From: 66-474 sp050738155
GTDB taxonomy: Bacteria; Pseudomonadota; Gammaproteobacteria; Xanthomonadales; Rhodanobacteraceae
Assembly (NCBI GenBank): GCA_050738155.1
Contig: JBOHYW010000038.1
Location: forward strand, 1-23,845
Direction of reading: 5' to 3'
Length of the DNA: 23,845 bases
Shown here: positions 1 to 7,501 of the stretch, in pieces
Layout: each line of letters opens with the position of its first letter
Position numbering within the stretch: position 1 is the stretch's first letter
The notes under the pieces: model-generated
The model's database searches: none
Told to the model about the DNA's origin: nothing
The model's input: the letters and a program-made list of their open reading frames with translations, nothing else
Program-made: the position numbers and the translations under genes

Positions 1-2
1 GT

Positions 3-449
3 CCATGGTTGTTGACCCGTGGGTGGTATTTGCGCTTGACCGCAAACCGTTTGTTGTGGCTGCTGGTACCGCTGATACTCCTGATCAACAGATGGGAGGG
101 GTTCACGGCGGTCATGTTCTTTGGCGCGCCGGCCCAGAATCTGTGCATCGTGATCTTGATTGAAGCGATGACGCGCCATCATCGAAACCTGCCAGGACGA
201 TTTCTCAATTGGTCGCCAGTTGCCGCACTGGGTGTGTTGAGCTATTCGCTTTATTTGTGGCAACAACCTTTTCTCAATCGGCACTCGGATGCGTGGATCA
301 ACGCGTTTCCGCAAAACATTGCTATCGCCCTGCTTTGCGCGCTGTTGTCTTATTTCGTCGTCGAGCGCTCGTTCCTGGCTTGGCGTAATAGATTGCGGTC
401 GTACAATGTGTCGCCGAAAGTGAGCGGCGAAACCGCCGACGCGCGTTGA
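3..449 (+). CDS. Acyltransferase-3 family membrane protein, C-terminal part (5' end outside window)
   Basis: The reading frame is open to the left edge, so only the last ~148 codons are present. The fragment is strongly hydrophobic, with about three membrane segments. It contains the S-Y-S-L-Y-L-W-Q-Q-P-F motif typical of the last part of acyltransferase-3 (OafA/YrhL-like) integral membrane O-acyltransferases, followed by a final membrane helix ending in VVERSF. Such enzymes acetylate or succinylate sugars of O-antigens and exopolysaccharides at the inner membrane. The glycosyltransferase starts 25 bases after its stop on the same strand, so it is probably the upstream part of the same operon. 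Family assignment is firm; the acyl donor and sugar acceptor cannot be read from the fragment. The catalytic His of the N-terminal part is not in the window. Confidence 0.85.
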   Translation, partial: PWLLTRGWYLRLTANRLLWLLVPLILLINRWEGFTAVMFFGAPAQNLCIVILIEAMTRHHRNLPGRFLNWSPVAALGVLSYSLYLWQQPFLNRHSDAWINAFPQNIAIALLCALLSYFVVERSFLAWRNRLRSYNVSPKVSGETADAR

Positions 450-474
450 TGATACCCCGCCACTGTAGAACGTC

Positions 475-1584
475 ATGACCACGGTTTGCCATTTCGCTTC
501 CAACCACGAAGGGCTGGATACCCGGATTGCGCTCAAGGAGTGCACGTCGTTGGCTGCCGCCGGTTTTGATACGCATCTGGTCATCACGGCAACGGAGGCC
601 GACGTGGCGAAGGCCGCCGCGAGCGGCGTGACCGTGCATGCGCTGCCGCAGGAACCGGGGCGACTAACGCGCATGCTGAAGCATACGTGGCGGTGTTACA
701 GGACTGCCCGTCGCGTGGATGCTGCCATTTATCATTTTCACGACCCCGAGCTGATTCCCTACGGAATGTGGTTGAAGCTGCGCGGGTGGCACGTGATTTA
801 TGACGTGCATGAAGATTTCCCGCGTGACATCCTGGACAAATACTGGTTGCCCAGGTGGATTCGCAAGCCGGTCTCGGCTGTCGCAAGCGCAGTGGAATAC
901 GTCGCTGCGCGCTGGTTTTTCAACATTTCGGCGGCGACCCCATTGATTGCGGAGCGCTTCCGGCGCATCACCGAAAAAACGGTCAACATCAACAACTATC
1001 CGTGGCCGGCGGAACTGGTGCCGCTGGAGACCTCGCAGACGCGCAAGTGCCAAGTTTGCTATGTCGGCAACATCACCCGTGTGCGCGGATTGCAGCCCAT
1101 CATCGATGCCCTGCCGTTGCTGCCGGGGGTTACGTTCGTGCTGTGCGGCGAATTTTCGGAACCCGGTTACGCGGACGAATTGAAGGCGCGGCCGGGCTGG
1201 TCGCAAGTGGATTTCCGCGGCAGGGTCAACCGCGTGCAAGCGCGCGAAGTGATGGCCGAGAGTATTGCCGGGCTGGTCACCTTCCTGCCGATACGCAGCC
1301 ATCTGGATGCGCAACCGAACAAGTTGTTCGAATACATGTCGGCCGAGTTGCCGGTGATTGCGTCGGACTTCCCATTGTGGCGAGAGATCATCGCCGGCAC
1401 CGGTTCCGGCACTTGCGTCGATCCGGAATCCCCCGAAGCGATTGCCGCCGCGATTCGCAGGTTGCTCGACAATCTGGTCGCAGCGCGAGACATGGGCAAA
1501 GCCGGACGAAAGGCGGTACTGAACACCTACAATTGGCCCAGCGAAGCGGCAAAACTGGTGCACTTTTACCAAGGACTTGCATGA
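475..1584 (+). CDS. GT4-type glycosyltransferase
   Basis: This 369-residue protein has the two-domain GT-B layout. The N-terminal half carries a HFHDPELIP segment. The C-terminal half begins near VCYVGNITRVRG and contains N-K-L-F-E-Y-M-S-A-E-L-P-V-I-A-S-D around residues 282-298, the nucleotide-sugar-binding E-x7-E signature of family GT4. No membrane segment or signal peptide is seen, so it should act at the cytoplasmic face of the inner membrane, adding a sugar to a lipid-linked intermediate. Its stop overlaps the wbpI start (ATGA, 1581-1584), indicating translational coupling. The neighbouring UDP-diacetamido-uronic acid genes make that sugar a plausible donor, but donor and acceptor are inferred from context only. 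Confidence 0.9.
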   Translation: MTTVCHFASNHEGLDTRIALKECTSLAAAGFDTHLVITATEADVAKAAASGVTVHALPQEPGRLTRMLKHTWRCYRTARRVDAAIYHFHDPELIPYGMWLKLRGWHVIYDVHEDFPRDILDKYWLPRWIRKPVSAVASAVEYVAARWFFNISAATPLIAERFRRITEKTVNINNYPWPAELVPLETSQTRKCQVCYVGNITRVRGLQPIIDALPLLPGVTFVLCGEFSEPGYADELKARPGWSQVDFRGRVNRVQAREVMAESIAGLVTFLPIRSHLDAQPNKLFEYMSAELPVIASDFPLWREIIAGTGSGTCVDPESPEAIAAAIRRLLDNLVAARDMGKAGRKAVLNTYNWPSEAAKLVHFYQGLA

Positions 1585-2678
1585 GGATCGTCACCGTACT
1601 CGGCGCGCGCCCCCAGTTCATCAAGGCTTCGGTGGTCTCGGACGAGATCGCCCGGCATCCGGCGCTCGAGGAAATCGTCATCCATACCGGCCAGCACTTC
1701 GACGCCAACATGTCGGCGGTGTTCTTCTCCGAGCTGGGCATGGCCGATCCGCAATACCACCTCGGCATCCACGGCGGTCATCATGGAGCGATGACGGCAC
1801 GCATGCTCGAAGGAATCGAGCAAATCCTGCTGGACGAAAAACCGGACGCAGTGCTCGTGTATGGCGACACCAATTCGACGCTCGCCGGTGCCCTGGCGGC
1901 GGTCAAGCTGCACATTCCCGTTGCGCATGTGGAAGCGGGTCTGCGGTCGTTCAACATGCGCATGCCAGAGGAAATAAACCGTACCCTGACCGACCGTGTA
2001 TCGAACTGGCTGTTCGCGCCGACGGAAGCCGCGACCGCTCATTTGCACCATGAGGGAGTGGATCCGGCAAGCATCCATCTCGTGGGTGACGTGATGTACG
2101 ACGCAGCGCTCCATCATGGTGACCGTGCGGCAAAATTGCGTGGCAATTCCGTAGCCGGACTCGACGTCCAATCCGGTGGTTACGTGCTGGTTACCGTGCA
2201 CCGCGCGGAAAACACCGACGACCCGGATCGCCTGCGCGTGATCCTGGATGCGTTGGGATGCGCTGCCGGTGAGCTCCCGGTGGTGTGGCCACTGCATCCG
2301 CGCACGCGCGCGGTGTTGCAACGCGACGGGCTGCTGGAGAGTGTCGCCAAAACCGTGATCTTCGTTGAACCGCTGGGCTATCTCGACATGGTATTGGCCG
2401 AGCGCAATGCCGCGGTCGTTGCCACGGATTCGGGCGGTGTGCAGAAGGAAGCGTTTTTTCACGGCGTGCCTTGCGTCACCCTGCGCGATGAAACCGAATG
2501 GGTAGAGTTGGTCGACGCAGGTTGGAACCGCCTGGCGCCCCCTAAGGATGCCGGGCAGGTGGCAGCAGCGATTCTTGCGGCCCGTGGCAGTCGTGGTGAC
2601 GCGGTCCAGCCTTACGGCGATGGGCGCGCGGCAGCGAAGATCGTTGCGTCGCTCGCGCAACATGCTGGAGGCAGTTGA
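1581..2678 (+). CDS. wbpI: UDP-N-acetylglucosamine 2-epimerase family enzyme, WbpI type
   Basis: A 365-residue non-hydrolysing UDP-sugar 2-epimerase. It starts with M-R-I-V-T-V-L-G-A-R-P-Q-F-I-K, and the ATG at 1581 overlaps the previous stop with an AAGGA ribosome-binding site at 1571-1575. Family active-site residues are present: D96 in GDTNST, E118 in HVEAGLR, E130/E131 in MPEEINR, and H207 in VTVHRAEN. The family inverts C2 of UDP-GlcNAc-type sugars by anti-elimination and re-addition of UDP. Because wbpB, wbpD and wbpE follow directly, the likely substrate is UDP-2,3-diacetamido-2,3-dideoxy-glucuronate, giving the manno epimer; this is inference from context. A second, more WecB-like paralogue lies at 20890-22059. 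An upstream in-frame extension across the glycosyltransferase gene is not coding. Confidence 0.88.
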   Translation: MRIVTVLGARPQFIKASVVSDEIARHPALEEIVIHTGQHFDANMSAVFFSELGMADPQYHLGIHGGHHGAMTARMLEGIEQILLDEKPDAVLVYGDTNSTLAGALAAVKLHIPVAHVEAGLRSFNMRMPEEINRTLTDRVSNWLFAPTEAATAHLHHEGVDPASIHLVGDVMYDAALHHGDRAAKLRGNSVAGLDVQSGGYVLVTVHRAENTDDPDRLRVILDALGCAAGELPVVWPLHPRTRAVLQRDGLLESVAKTVIFVEPLGYLDMVLAERNAAVVATDSGGVQKEAFFHGVPCVTLRDETEWVELVDAGWNRLAPPKDAGQVAAAILAARGSRGDAVQPYGDGRAAAKIVASLAQHAGGS

Positions 2679-2811
2679 GGCTCCAGCTCGGTCGGGTCCA
2701 TAATCTGCGCGTGAAAATAGGTTGCAAGGTGCTTTCCAAAAACCCGGTTGCGACCCCAAACGGCATGCCATTGCCTTCGCGGTATCTCACGACATCTACG
2801 TGAACAAAAGA

Positions 2812-3765
2812 ATGAAAAATTTCGGATTGATCGGTGCAGCGGGTTATATCGCTCCCCGCCACATGCAAGCCATCAAGGAGACCGGCAACCAACTGGTGGC
2901 GGCGCTGGACCCCAGCGATTCCGTGGGTGTCATCGACAGTTATTTTCCCGAGGCCGATTTCTTTACCGAATTCGAACGCTTCGATCGGCACGTGGACAAA
3001 TTGCACCGTTCCAACCACGACAACAGGTTGGACTTCATTTCGATTTGTTCGCCCAATTATCTGCACGACTCGCACATGCGTTTCGGCCTGCGCTCGGGCT
3101 GCGACGTGATCTGCGAAAAGCCAATGGTGCTGAATCCGTGGAACATCGACGGCATCGAGGAGATCGAGCGCGACAGCGGCCACAAGGTGAGCACCATCCT
3201 TCAGTTGCGCGTGCACCCGTCCATCATTGCGTTGCGCGAGAAAGTCCAGCAGGGCGATGCCGGCAAACGGCACGAGGTGGACCTGAGTTACATCACTTCA
3301 CGCGGCCATTGGTACCTGCGCTCATGGAAGGGCGACATCAAGAAGTCCGGCGGCATCGCCACCAACATCGGCGTGCATTTCTTCGACATGTTGCATTTCA
3401 TCTTTGGTGACTTGCAGCAGAATGTCGTGCACCACAGCGCCGAGACCAAGGCGGCCGGCTATCTGGAATACGAACGCGCGCGGGTGCGCTGGTTCCTGTC
3501 GGTCGATGCTGCGGATCTGCCGAAGTCACAGCGTTTGGCAGGCCAACGGACCTACCGCTCGATCACGGTGGACGGAGCCGAGATCGAATTCTCCGGCGGC
3601 TTCGCGGACCTGCACACGCGTTCGTACGAACGCATCCTCGCGGGGCAGGGCTACGGCCTGGAAGAGAATCGCACCGCCATCGAGGCCGTGTCGACGATCC
3701 GCAACGCCAAACCGATCGGCCTGAAAGGCGATTACCATCCCTTCCTGAAGAACGTCGCGGCCTGA
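2812..3765 (+). CDS. wbpB: UDP-N-acetyl-2-amino-2-deoxyglucuronate dehydrogenase (WbpB/WlbA type)
   Basis: A 317-residue Gfo/Idh/MocA oxidoreductase, the usual length for WbpB. The Rossmann start is M-K-N-F-G-L-I-G-A-A-G-Y-I-A-P; C-E-K-P at 101-104 supplies the conserved Lys (K103); and G-G-I-A-T-N-I-G-V-H-F-F-D at 180-192 includes the catalytic His (H189). The family oxidises C3 of UDP-GlcNAcA with NAD+ to the 3-keto sugar, which WbpE then aminates. I chose ATG 2812 because the family N-terminus begins there. The frame extends upstream to a TTG at 2722, but those 30 residues do not resemble the family, and the Shine-Dalgarno site at 2812 is weak. The 133-base gap before it is the longest inside the sugar cassette. 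Confidence 0.92.
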   Translation: MKNFGLIGAAGYIAPRHMQAIKETGNQLVAALDPSDSVGVIDSYFPEADFFTEFERFDRHVDKLHRSNHDNRLDFISICSPNYLHDSHMRFGLRSGCDVICEKPMVLNPWNIDGIEEIERDSGHKVSTILQLRVHPSIIALREKVQQGDAGKRHEVDLSYITSRGHWYLRSWKGDIKKSGGIATNIGVHFFDMLHFIFGDLQQNVVHHSAETKAAGYLEYERARVRWFLSVDAADLPKSQRLAGQRTYRSITVDGAEIEFSGGFADLHTRSYERILAGQGYGLEENRTAIEAVSTIRNAKPIGLKGDYHPFLKNVAA

Positions 3766-3774
3766 GGAAATGCC

Positions 3775-4353
3775 ATGGGTTATTTCGCCCATCCGACCGC
3801 CATTGTCGACGAGGGTGCGCAAATTGGCGATGATTCGCGGGTGTGGCACTTCGTGCACGTCTGCGGGGGAGCGCGTATCGGCTGTGGCGTGTCGCTGGGA
3901 CAGAACGTGTTCGTCGGCAACCGGGTGGTCATCGGCGACCGCTGCAAGATCCAGAACAACGTGTCGGTGTATGACAACGTCATGCTGGAAGAAGGCGTGT
4001 TCTGCGGCCCGAGCATGGTGTTCACCAATGTCTACAATCCGCGCTCGCTGATCGAGCGCAAAAACGAATACCGGGATACGCGGGTTTGCAAGGGCGCGAC
4101 GCTCGGCGCCAACTGCACGATCGTCTGCGGCATCACGGTCGGTGCATTTGCCTTCGTTGGTGCGGGTGCAGTGGTGACGCGGAACGTACCGGCCTATGCG
4201 TTGATGGCTGGCGTGCCGGCGCGCCAGATCGGCTGGATGAGCGAATTCGGCGAGCGCCTGGATTTACCGCTCGAAGGCGATGGCGAGGCGCTCTGCGTAC
4301 ATACCGGCGCGCGTTATACATTGAAAGCCGGGGTTGTGGCCAAATCGGAGTAA
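3775..4353 (+). CDS. wbpD: UDP-2-acetamido-3-amino-2,3-dideoxy-glucuronate N-acetyltransferase (WbpD type)
   Basis: A 192-residue left-handed beta-helix acetyltransferase. Hexapeptide repeats run from about residue 6 to 150 (for example VVIGDRCKIQNNVSVYDNV, and a late GVPAR turn). The F-T-N-V-Y-N-P-R loop at 83-90 matches the WbpD/WlbB acceptor-binding region. The family acetylates the 3-amino group made by WbpE using acetyl-CoA, as a cytoplasmic trimer. GAGGA at 3764-3768, overlapping the wbpB stop, is a good ribosome-binding site six bases before ATG 3775. The stop TAA at 4351-4353 abuts the aminotransferase start. Assignment is strong because all four pathway partners are adjacent. Confidence 0.92.
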   Translation: MGYFAHPTAIVDEGAQIGDDSRVWHFVHVCGGARIGCGVSLGQNVFVGNRVVIGDRCKIQNNVSVYDNVMLEEGVFCGPSMVFTNVYNPRSLIERKNEYRDTRVCKGATLGANCTIVCGITVGAFAFVGAGAVVTRNVPAYALMAGVPARQIGWMSEFGERLDLPLEGDGEALCVHTGARYTLKAGVVAKSE

Positions 4354-4358
4354 TGGGG

Positions 4359-5456
4359 ATGATCGATTTCGTTGACCTGCAGGCCCAACGCGCACGCATC
4401 GGGGACGGAATCGATACGGCCATCCAGCGCGTGCTGGCACACGGCCAATTTATCCTGGGGCCGGAAGTCGCCGAGTTGGAGCAAAAACTCGCCGCCTATA
4501 CCGGCGCGCGCCACTGCATTTCGGTTGCCAACGGCACCGACGCACTGCAGATCGCGCAAATGGCGTTGGGAATCGGCGTCGGCGACGAAGTCATCATGCC
4601 GGGCTTCACCTATATCGCCACGGCGGAAACTACCGCAGTGTTGGGTGCCAAGCCGATCTACATCGACATCGATCCGCGTACCTACAACCTCGACGCATCG
4701 CTGCTGGAAGCGGCGATCACCCCGCGCACCAAGGCCATCATCGGCGTATCACTGTACGGACAGTGCGCCGACTTCGATGCCATCAACACGGTTGCGTCGC
4801 AGAACGGCATTCCCGTCATCGAGGATGCGGCGCAGAGCTTCGGTGCGAGTTACAAGGGCCGCAAGAGCGGCAACCTGACCTGCATCGCCTGTACCAGTTT
4901 CTTTCCCAGCAAACCGCTCGGTTGTTACGGAGACGGCGGGGCCATCTTCACCAATGATGACGAGCTTGCGAAAGACATGCGGCAAATCGCGCGGCATGGC
5001 CAGGATCGTCGTTACCACCATGTGCGGGTGGGCATGAACAGCCGGCTGGATACGCTGCAAGCAGCGATCCTGTTGGAGAAGTTGAATATCCTTGATGATG
5101 AGATAGCCGCCCGCCAGCGGGTGGCGGACAATTACAGCCGCCTGTTGTCGTCGGTTGGCGTAACGACGGTGCCATACGTGGAGCCGCACAACGTGAGCGC
5201 TTGGGCACAGTACACGGTGCAGGTTGCGAACCGCGAGCATCTGCAATCAACGCTCAAGGCGGCTGGCATCCCCACGGCAGTGCATTATCCGATCCCGCTC
5301 AATCGGCAGCCGGCAGTCGCCAGCGATGCCGCGCTTCCTGTTGGCGATGCCGTCGCGGCAAACGTCGTCAGTCTGCCGATGCATCCCTATTTGACCGAGC
5401 GAAGCCAACAGTACATTGCGGAGCATCTCGGTGCGGCGATCGGTGTGCCGGCGTGA
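4359..5456 (+). CDS. wbpE: UDP-2-acetamido-2-deoxy-3-oxo-glucuronate aminotransferase (WbpE type)
   Basis: A 365-residue DegT/DnrJ/EryC1/StrS sugar aminotransferase. It begins M-I-D-F-V-D-L-Q-A-Q, has the G-T-D-A-L segment at 59-63, E-D-A-A-Q-S at 155-160, and the PLP lysine K185 in F-F-P-S-K-P-L-G-C-Y-G-D-G-G. It transfers an amino group from glutamate to the 3-keto UDP sugar made by WbpB; the product is the WbpD substrate. Two ATGs are possible, 4353 (overlapping the wbpD stop as TAATG) and 4359. I prefer 4359 because CGGAG at 4346-4350 is then correctly spaced and the N-terminus fits the family. Translational coupling with wbpD is likely in either case. Confidence 0.92.
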   Translation: MIDFVDLQAQRARIGDGIDTAIQRVLAHGQFILGPEVAELEQKLAAYTGARHCISVANGTDALQIAQMALGIGVGDEVIMPGFTYIATAETTAVLGAKPIYIDIDPRTYNLDASLLEAAITPRTKAIIGVSLYGQCADFDAINTVASQNGIPVIEDAAQSFGASYKGRKSGNLTCIACTSFFPSKPLGCYGDGGAIFTNDDELAKDMRQIARHGQDRRYHHVRVGMNSRLDTLQAAILLEKLNILDDEIAARQRVADNYSRLLSSVGVTTVPYVEPHNVSAWAQYTVQVANREHLQSTLKAAGIPTAVHYPIPLNRQPAVASDAALPVGDAVAANVVSLPMHPYLTERSQQYIAEHLGAAIGVPA

Positions 5457-5495
5457 CGTATCCGTATCATCGCTCGCCGGCGAGGTAGCGCACCG

Positions 5496-7223
5496 ATGTT
5501 GAACGCGCTATCGGTTTTCCTGTCGGGAGGTAGTACCACAGGACAAGCCCGCGCCGCGCGCTCGTTGGAGCGACAAGGCTTCGCGCCGGCCGAGCGCTTC
5601 GAATGGGATGGCGGTGAATTGACCGCGTGCTCGAATCCGCGCCAATTGCAAACCGAAAATTGCAGTTACCGCAGTGATCGGGAATTCGCGTGCTGCGTTG
5701 GGCCGCTTTGGTACCGGGGCCAATTTGGCGCGCGTGCCCTGGAGGCTTTGGCAAAGGAAGTCGCTGCCACCGGATCGGTGGACGAAAGCGAGTTGCGCGG
5801 CAACTTTGCGCTGTTCCTGAAATCCGGCGATCACGTCTGGTTGTTGAATGATGGCTTGGGATTCGTACGCATACATGCCAGTGCCGACGGTTGCTTTTTC
5901 AGTACCAGTTGGCTCGCCGCCTGTGCTTACATGGACAGCGTCGACATCGATGAGGCGTCCGCCATCGAATACGTGCTGCTGGGCGCGGCGCATTCAAACC
6001 AGTCGGTGGTGCGCGGAGTCAGCCTGCTTCCGTTGGGCACGGCCCATGACCTGAAGCCCAGAAGTACTTGGCAACGTTTCCCCCACGGGTTCGGTTCCGG
6101 GGCGCCGGATTTCGGCTCCATCAATGAAGCCGTGGAGACGGTGGCCGACCATCTGCGGAAGATATCCGTCGAAGTGGCGTCGGCCTTTCCCGATCGGATC
6201 AATGCGGCGCTGTCCGGCGGATTCGACTCACGCCTGATCGTCGCGGGCCTGCTCGACGTCGGTTCGCGTCCGCACCTGTTCGTGTACGGCAGCCCGGGCT
6301 CTGCCGATGTGGCCGTGGCAAGGGTGGTGGCGAATGCGATGGGCCAGGCGCTCGATGTCGTCGACAAGAGCACCATCGATCGACAGTTTCCGGCGCCGGA
6401 CATCGAAGCGCTGGAGCAAAGCGCGCTTTTTTTTGACGGCCTCCCCAGTGACGGCATTCACGATCCGGGCGCCGACCGCGAGACCCGCCTACAGCAGAAC
6501 GCCGGAGGGTCCATTGCATTGAACGGTGGTGGCGGCGAAATTTTCCGCAATTTCTTCCATCTTCCGGATCGCCGGTTTACCGCCGGCGAAATCGTGAAGG
6601 TGTTCTATCGCGGGTTCAGCCGTGGAGTTTTTCGCAGGCCGCGCGGTTTGTCTGATTACCAGCAACGATTGGCCGCGTCCATTCTGCAGATCCTCGGACT
6701 CTCCACCGAGCGAAATGCGCGCCTGACGCGCTCGCAGGTCGAGTTGATCTATCCACTGTTTCGCTGCCACTACTGGATGAGCGTCAACAACAGTGTGTCG
6801 GTACGCCACGGTTACTATGCCACCCCGCTGGTGGATCCGGAGTCCATACGGCTGGCGCAACGCGTGCCATTGCGCTGGAAAAATGCTGGCGCCTTTGAAA
6901 GCCGTCTGATGGTTGCGCTTCACGAAGGCATCGCCGCGCTACCCTCGGGGTACGGCTTCCGGTTTACCGATGGCCCCGACCACAAGGCGCGGTTGACCGA
7001 ATGGCTAAACTGCGCGCGCCCCGTGCGCATGCGTCCATCCATCAACGCAGTGCGCCGCCACCTGCATCATGTTCGCGTGGCGCCGGCACATCTTCAACAG
7101 TACCGGCGGCTATTGCCGGGGGAGTGGTGGATCGATCCATTGCTCGATCCACAGCGATTGACCGATGCCGGTGCACTGGGGCGGGCATTGGCGGTGGAGG
7201 TAGTATTACGACGGGTTTTGTAG
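5496..7223 (+). CDS. Divergent asparagine-synthetase-like ATP-dependent amidotransferase
   Basis: A 575-residue protein with a PP-loop ATP pyrophosphatase signature S-G-G-F-D-S at 240-245 (preceded by INAAL), as in the synthetase domain of asparagine synthetase B. The first ~215 residues resemble the GATase/Ntn-hydrolase half in position and size, but the protein starts M-L-N-A-L-S, so the nucleophilic Cys2 of glutamine-hydrolysing members is absent. Ammonia may be supplied otherwise, or the N-domain may be structural. It starts 39 bases after wbpE on the same strand, so probably belongs to the operon. Family members in O-antigen and EPS clusters convert uronic acids to uronamides, and amidation of the diacetamido-mannuronic acid made here is a reasonable but unproven role. 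Other adenylate-forming amide chemistry cannot be excluded. Confidence 0.75.
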   Translation: MLNALSVFLSGGSTTGQARAARSLERQGFAPAERFEWDGGELTACSNPRQLQTENCSYRSDREFACCVGPLWYRGQFGARALEALAKEVAATGSVDESELRGNFALFLKSGDHVWLLNDGLGFVRIHASADGCFFSTSWLAACAYMDSVDIDEASAIEYVLLGAAHSNQSVVRGVSLLPLGTAHDLKPRSTWQRFPHGFGSGAPDFGSINEAVETVADHLRKISVEVASAFPDRINAALSGGFDSRLIVAGLLDVGSRPHLFVYGSPGSADVAVARVVANAMGQALDVVDKSTIDRQFPAPDIEALEQSALFFDGLPSDGIHDPGADRETRLQQNAGGSIALNGGGGEIFRNFFHLPDRRFTAGEIVKVFYRGFSRGVFRRPRGLSDYQQRLAASILQILGLSTERNARLTRSQVELIYPLFRCHYWMSVNNSVSVRHGYYATPLVDPESIRLAQRVPLRWKNAGAFESRLMVALHEGIAALPSGYGFRFTDGPDHKARLTEWLNCARPVRMRPSINAVRRHLHHVRVAPAHLQQYRRLLPGEWWIDPLLDPQRLTDAGALGRALAVEVVLRRVL

Positions 7224-7501
7224 CGGAGGTCGGGCCCGTGTTGCAGGGCGGCCGGACGATATTTGTACAAACCTGATGATCGTCGATCTCCGGTTGCGTT
7301 GCCCCCCGCAGGAGAGAGAAGCGGCCTTGGAAAATTGAACAACACGATGACTGGCTCACCCGTTCCGTTGATGCTGCAATACGAAACCTGGCCAAAGAGC
7401 CTGCGCACTTGCGTGCAACCGGCAAGCCGGGCACGCGGTGCATCCACCAGAATCTCGAATCAGAGTATTGTGTCGTCCGATGCTGGCCAGGAGATACATT
7501 G
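7224..7501. other. Non-coding gap between the sugar operon and the Tat-exported protein
   Basis: No convincing gene, rho-independent terminator or consensus promoter is visible in these 278 bases. The region immediately before 7502 contains AGGAGA (7489-7494), the ribosome-binding site of the following gene. A GG/GC pair near 7389-7403 looks superficially like a sigma-54 site, but its spacing is 11 rather than 10 bases. Confidence 0.5.

Noticed and set aside
855..1580. N-terminal extension of the wbpI frame
   Set aside because: It overlaps the glycosyltransferase in another frame. The ATG at 1581 has a ribosome-binding site and gives the normal family length.
1566..2771. Open frame of 401 codons on the - strand
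   Set aside because: It is antisense to the wbpI gene, whose catalytic motifs are all present on the + strand.
7388..7403. Possible sigma-54 promoter before the Tat-exported protein
   Set aside because: GG and GC are 11 bases apart instead of 10, and the -24 box is CTGGCC rather than TGGCAC.
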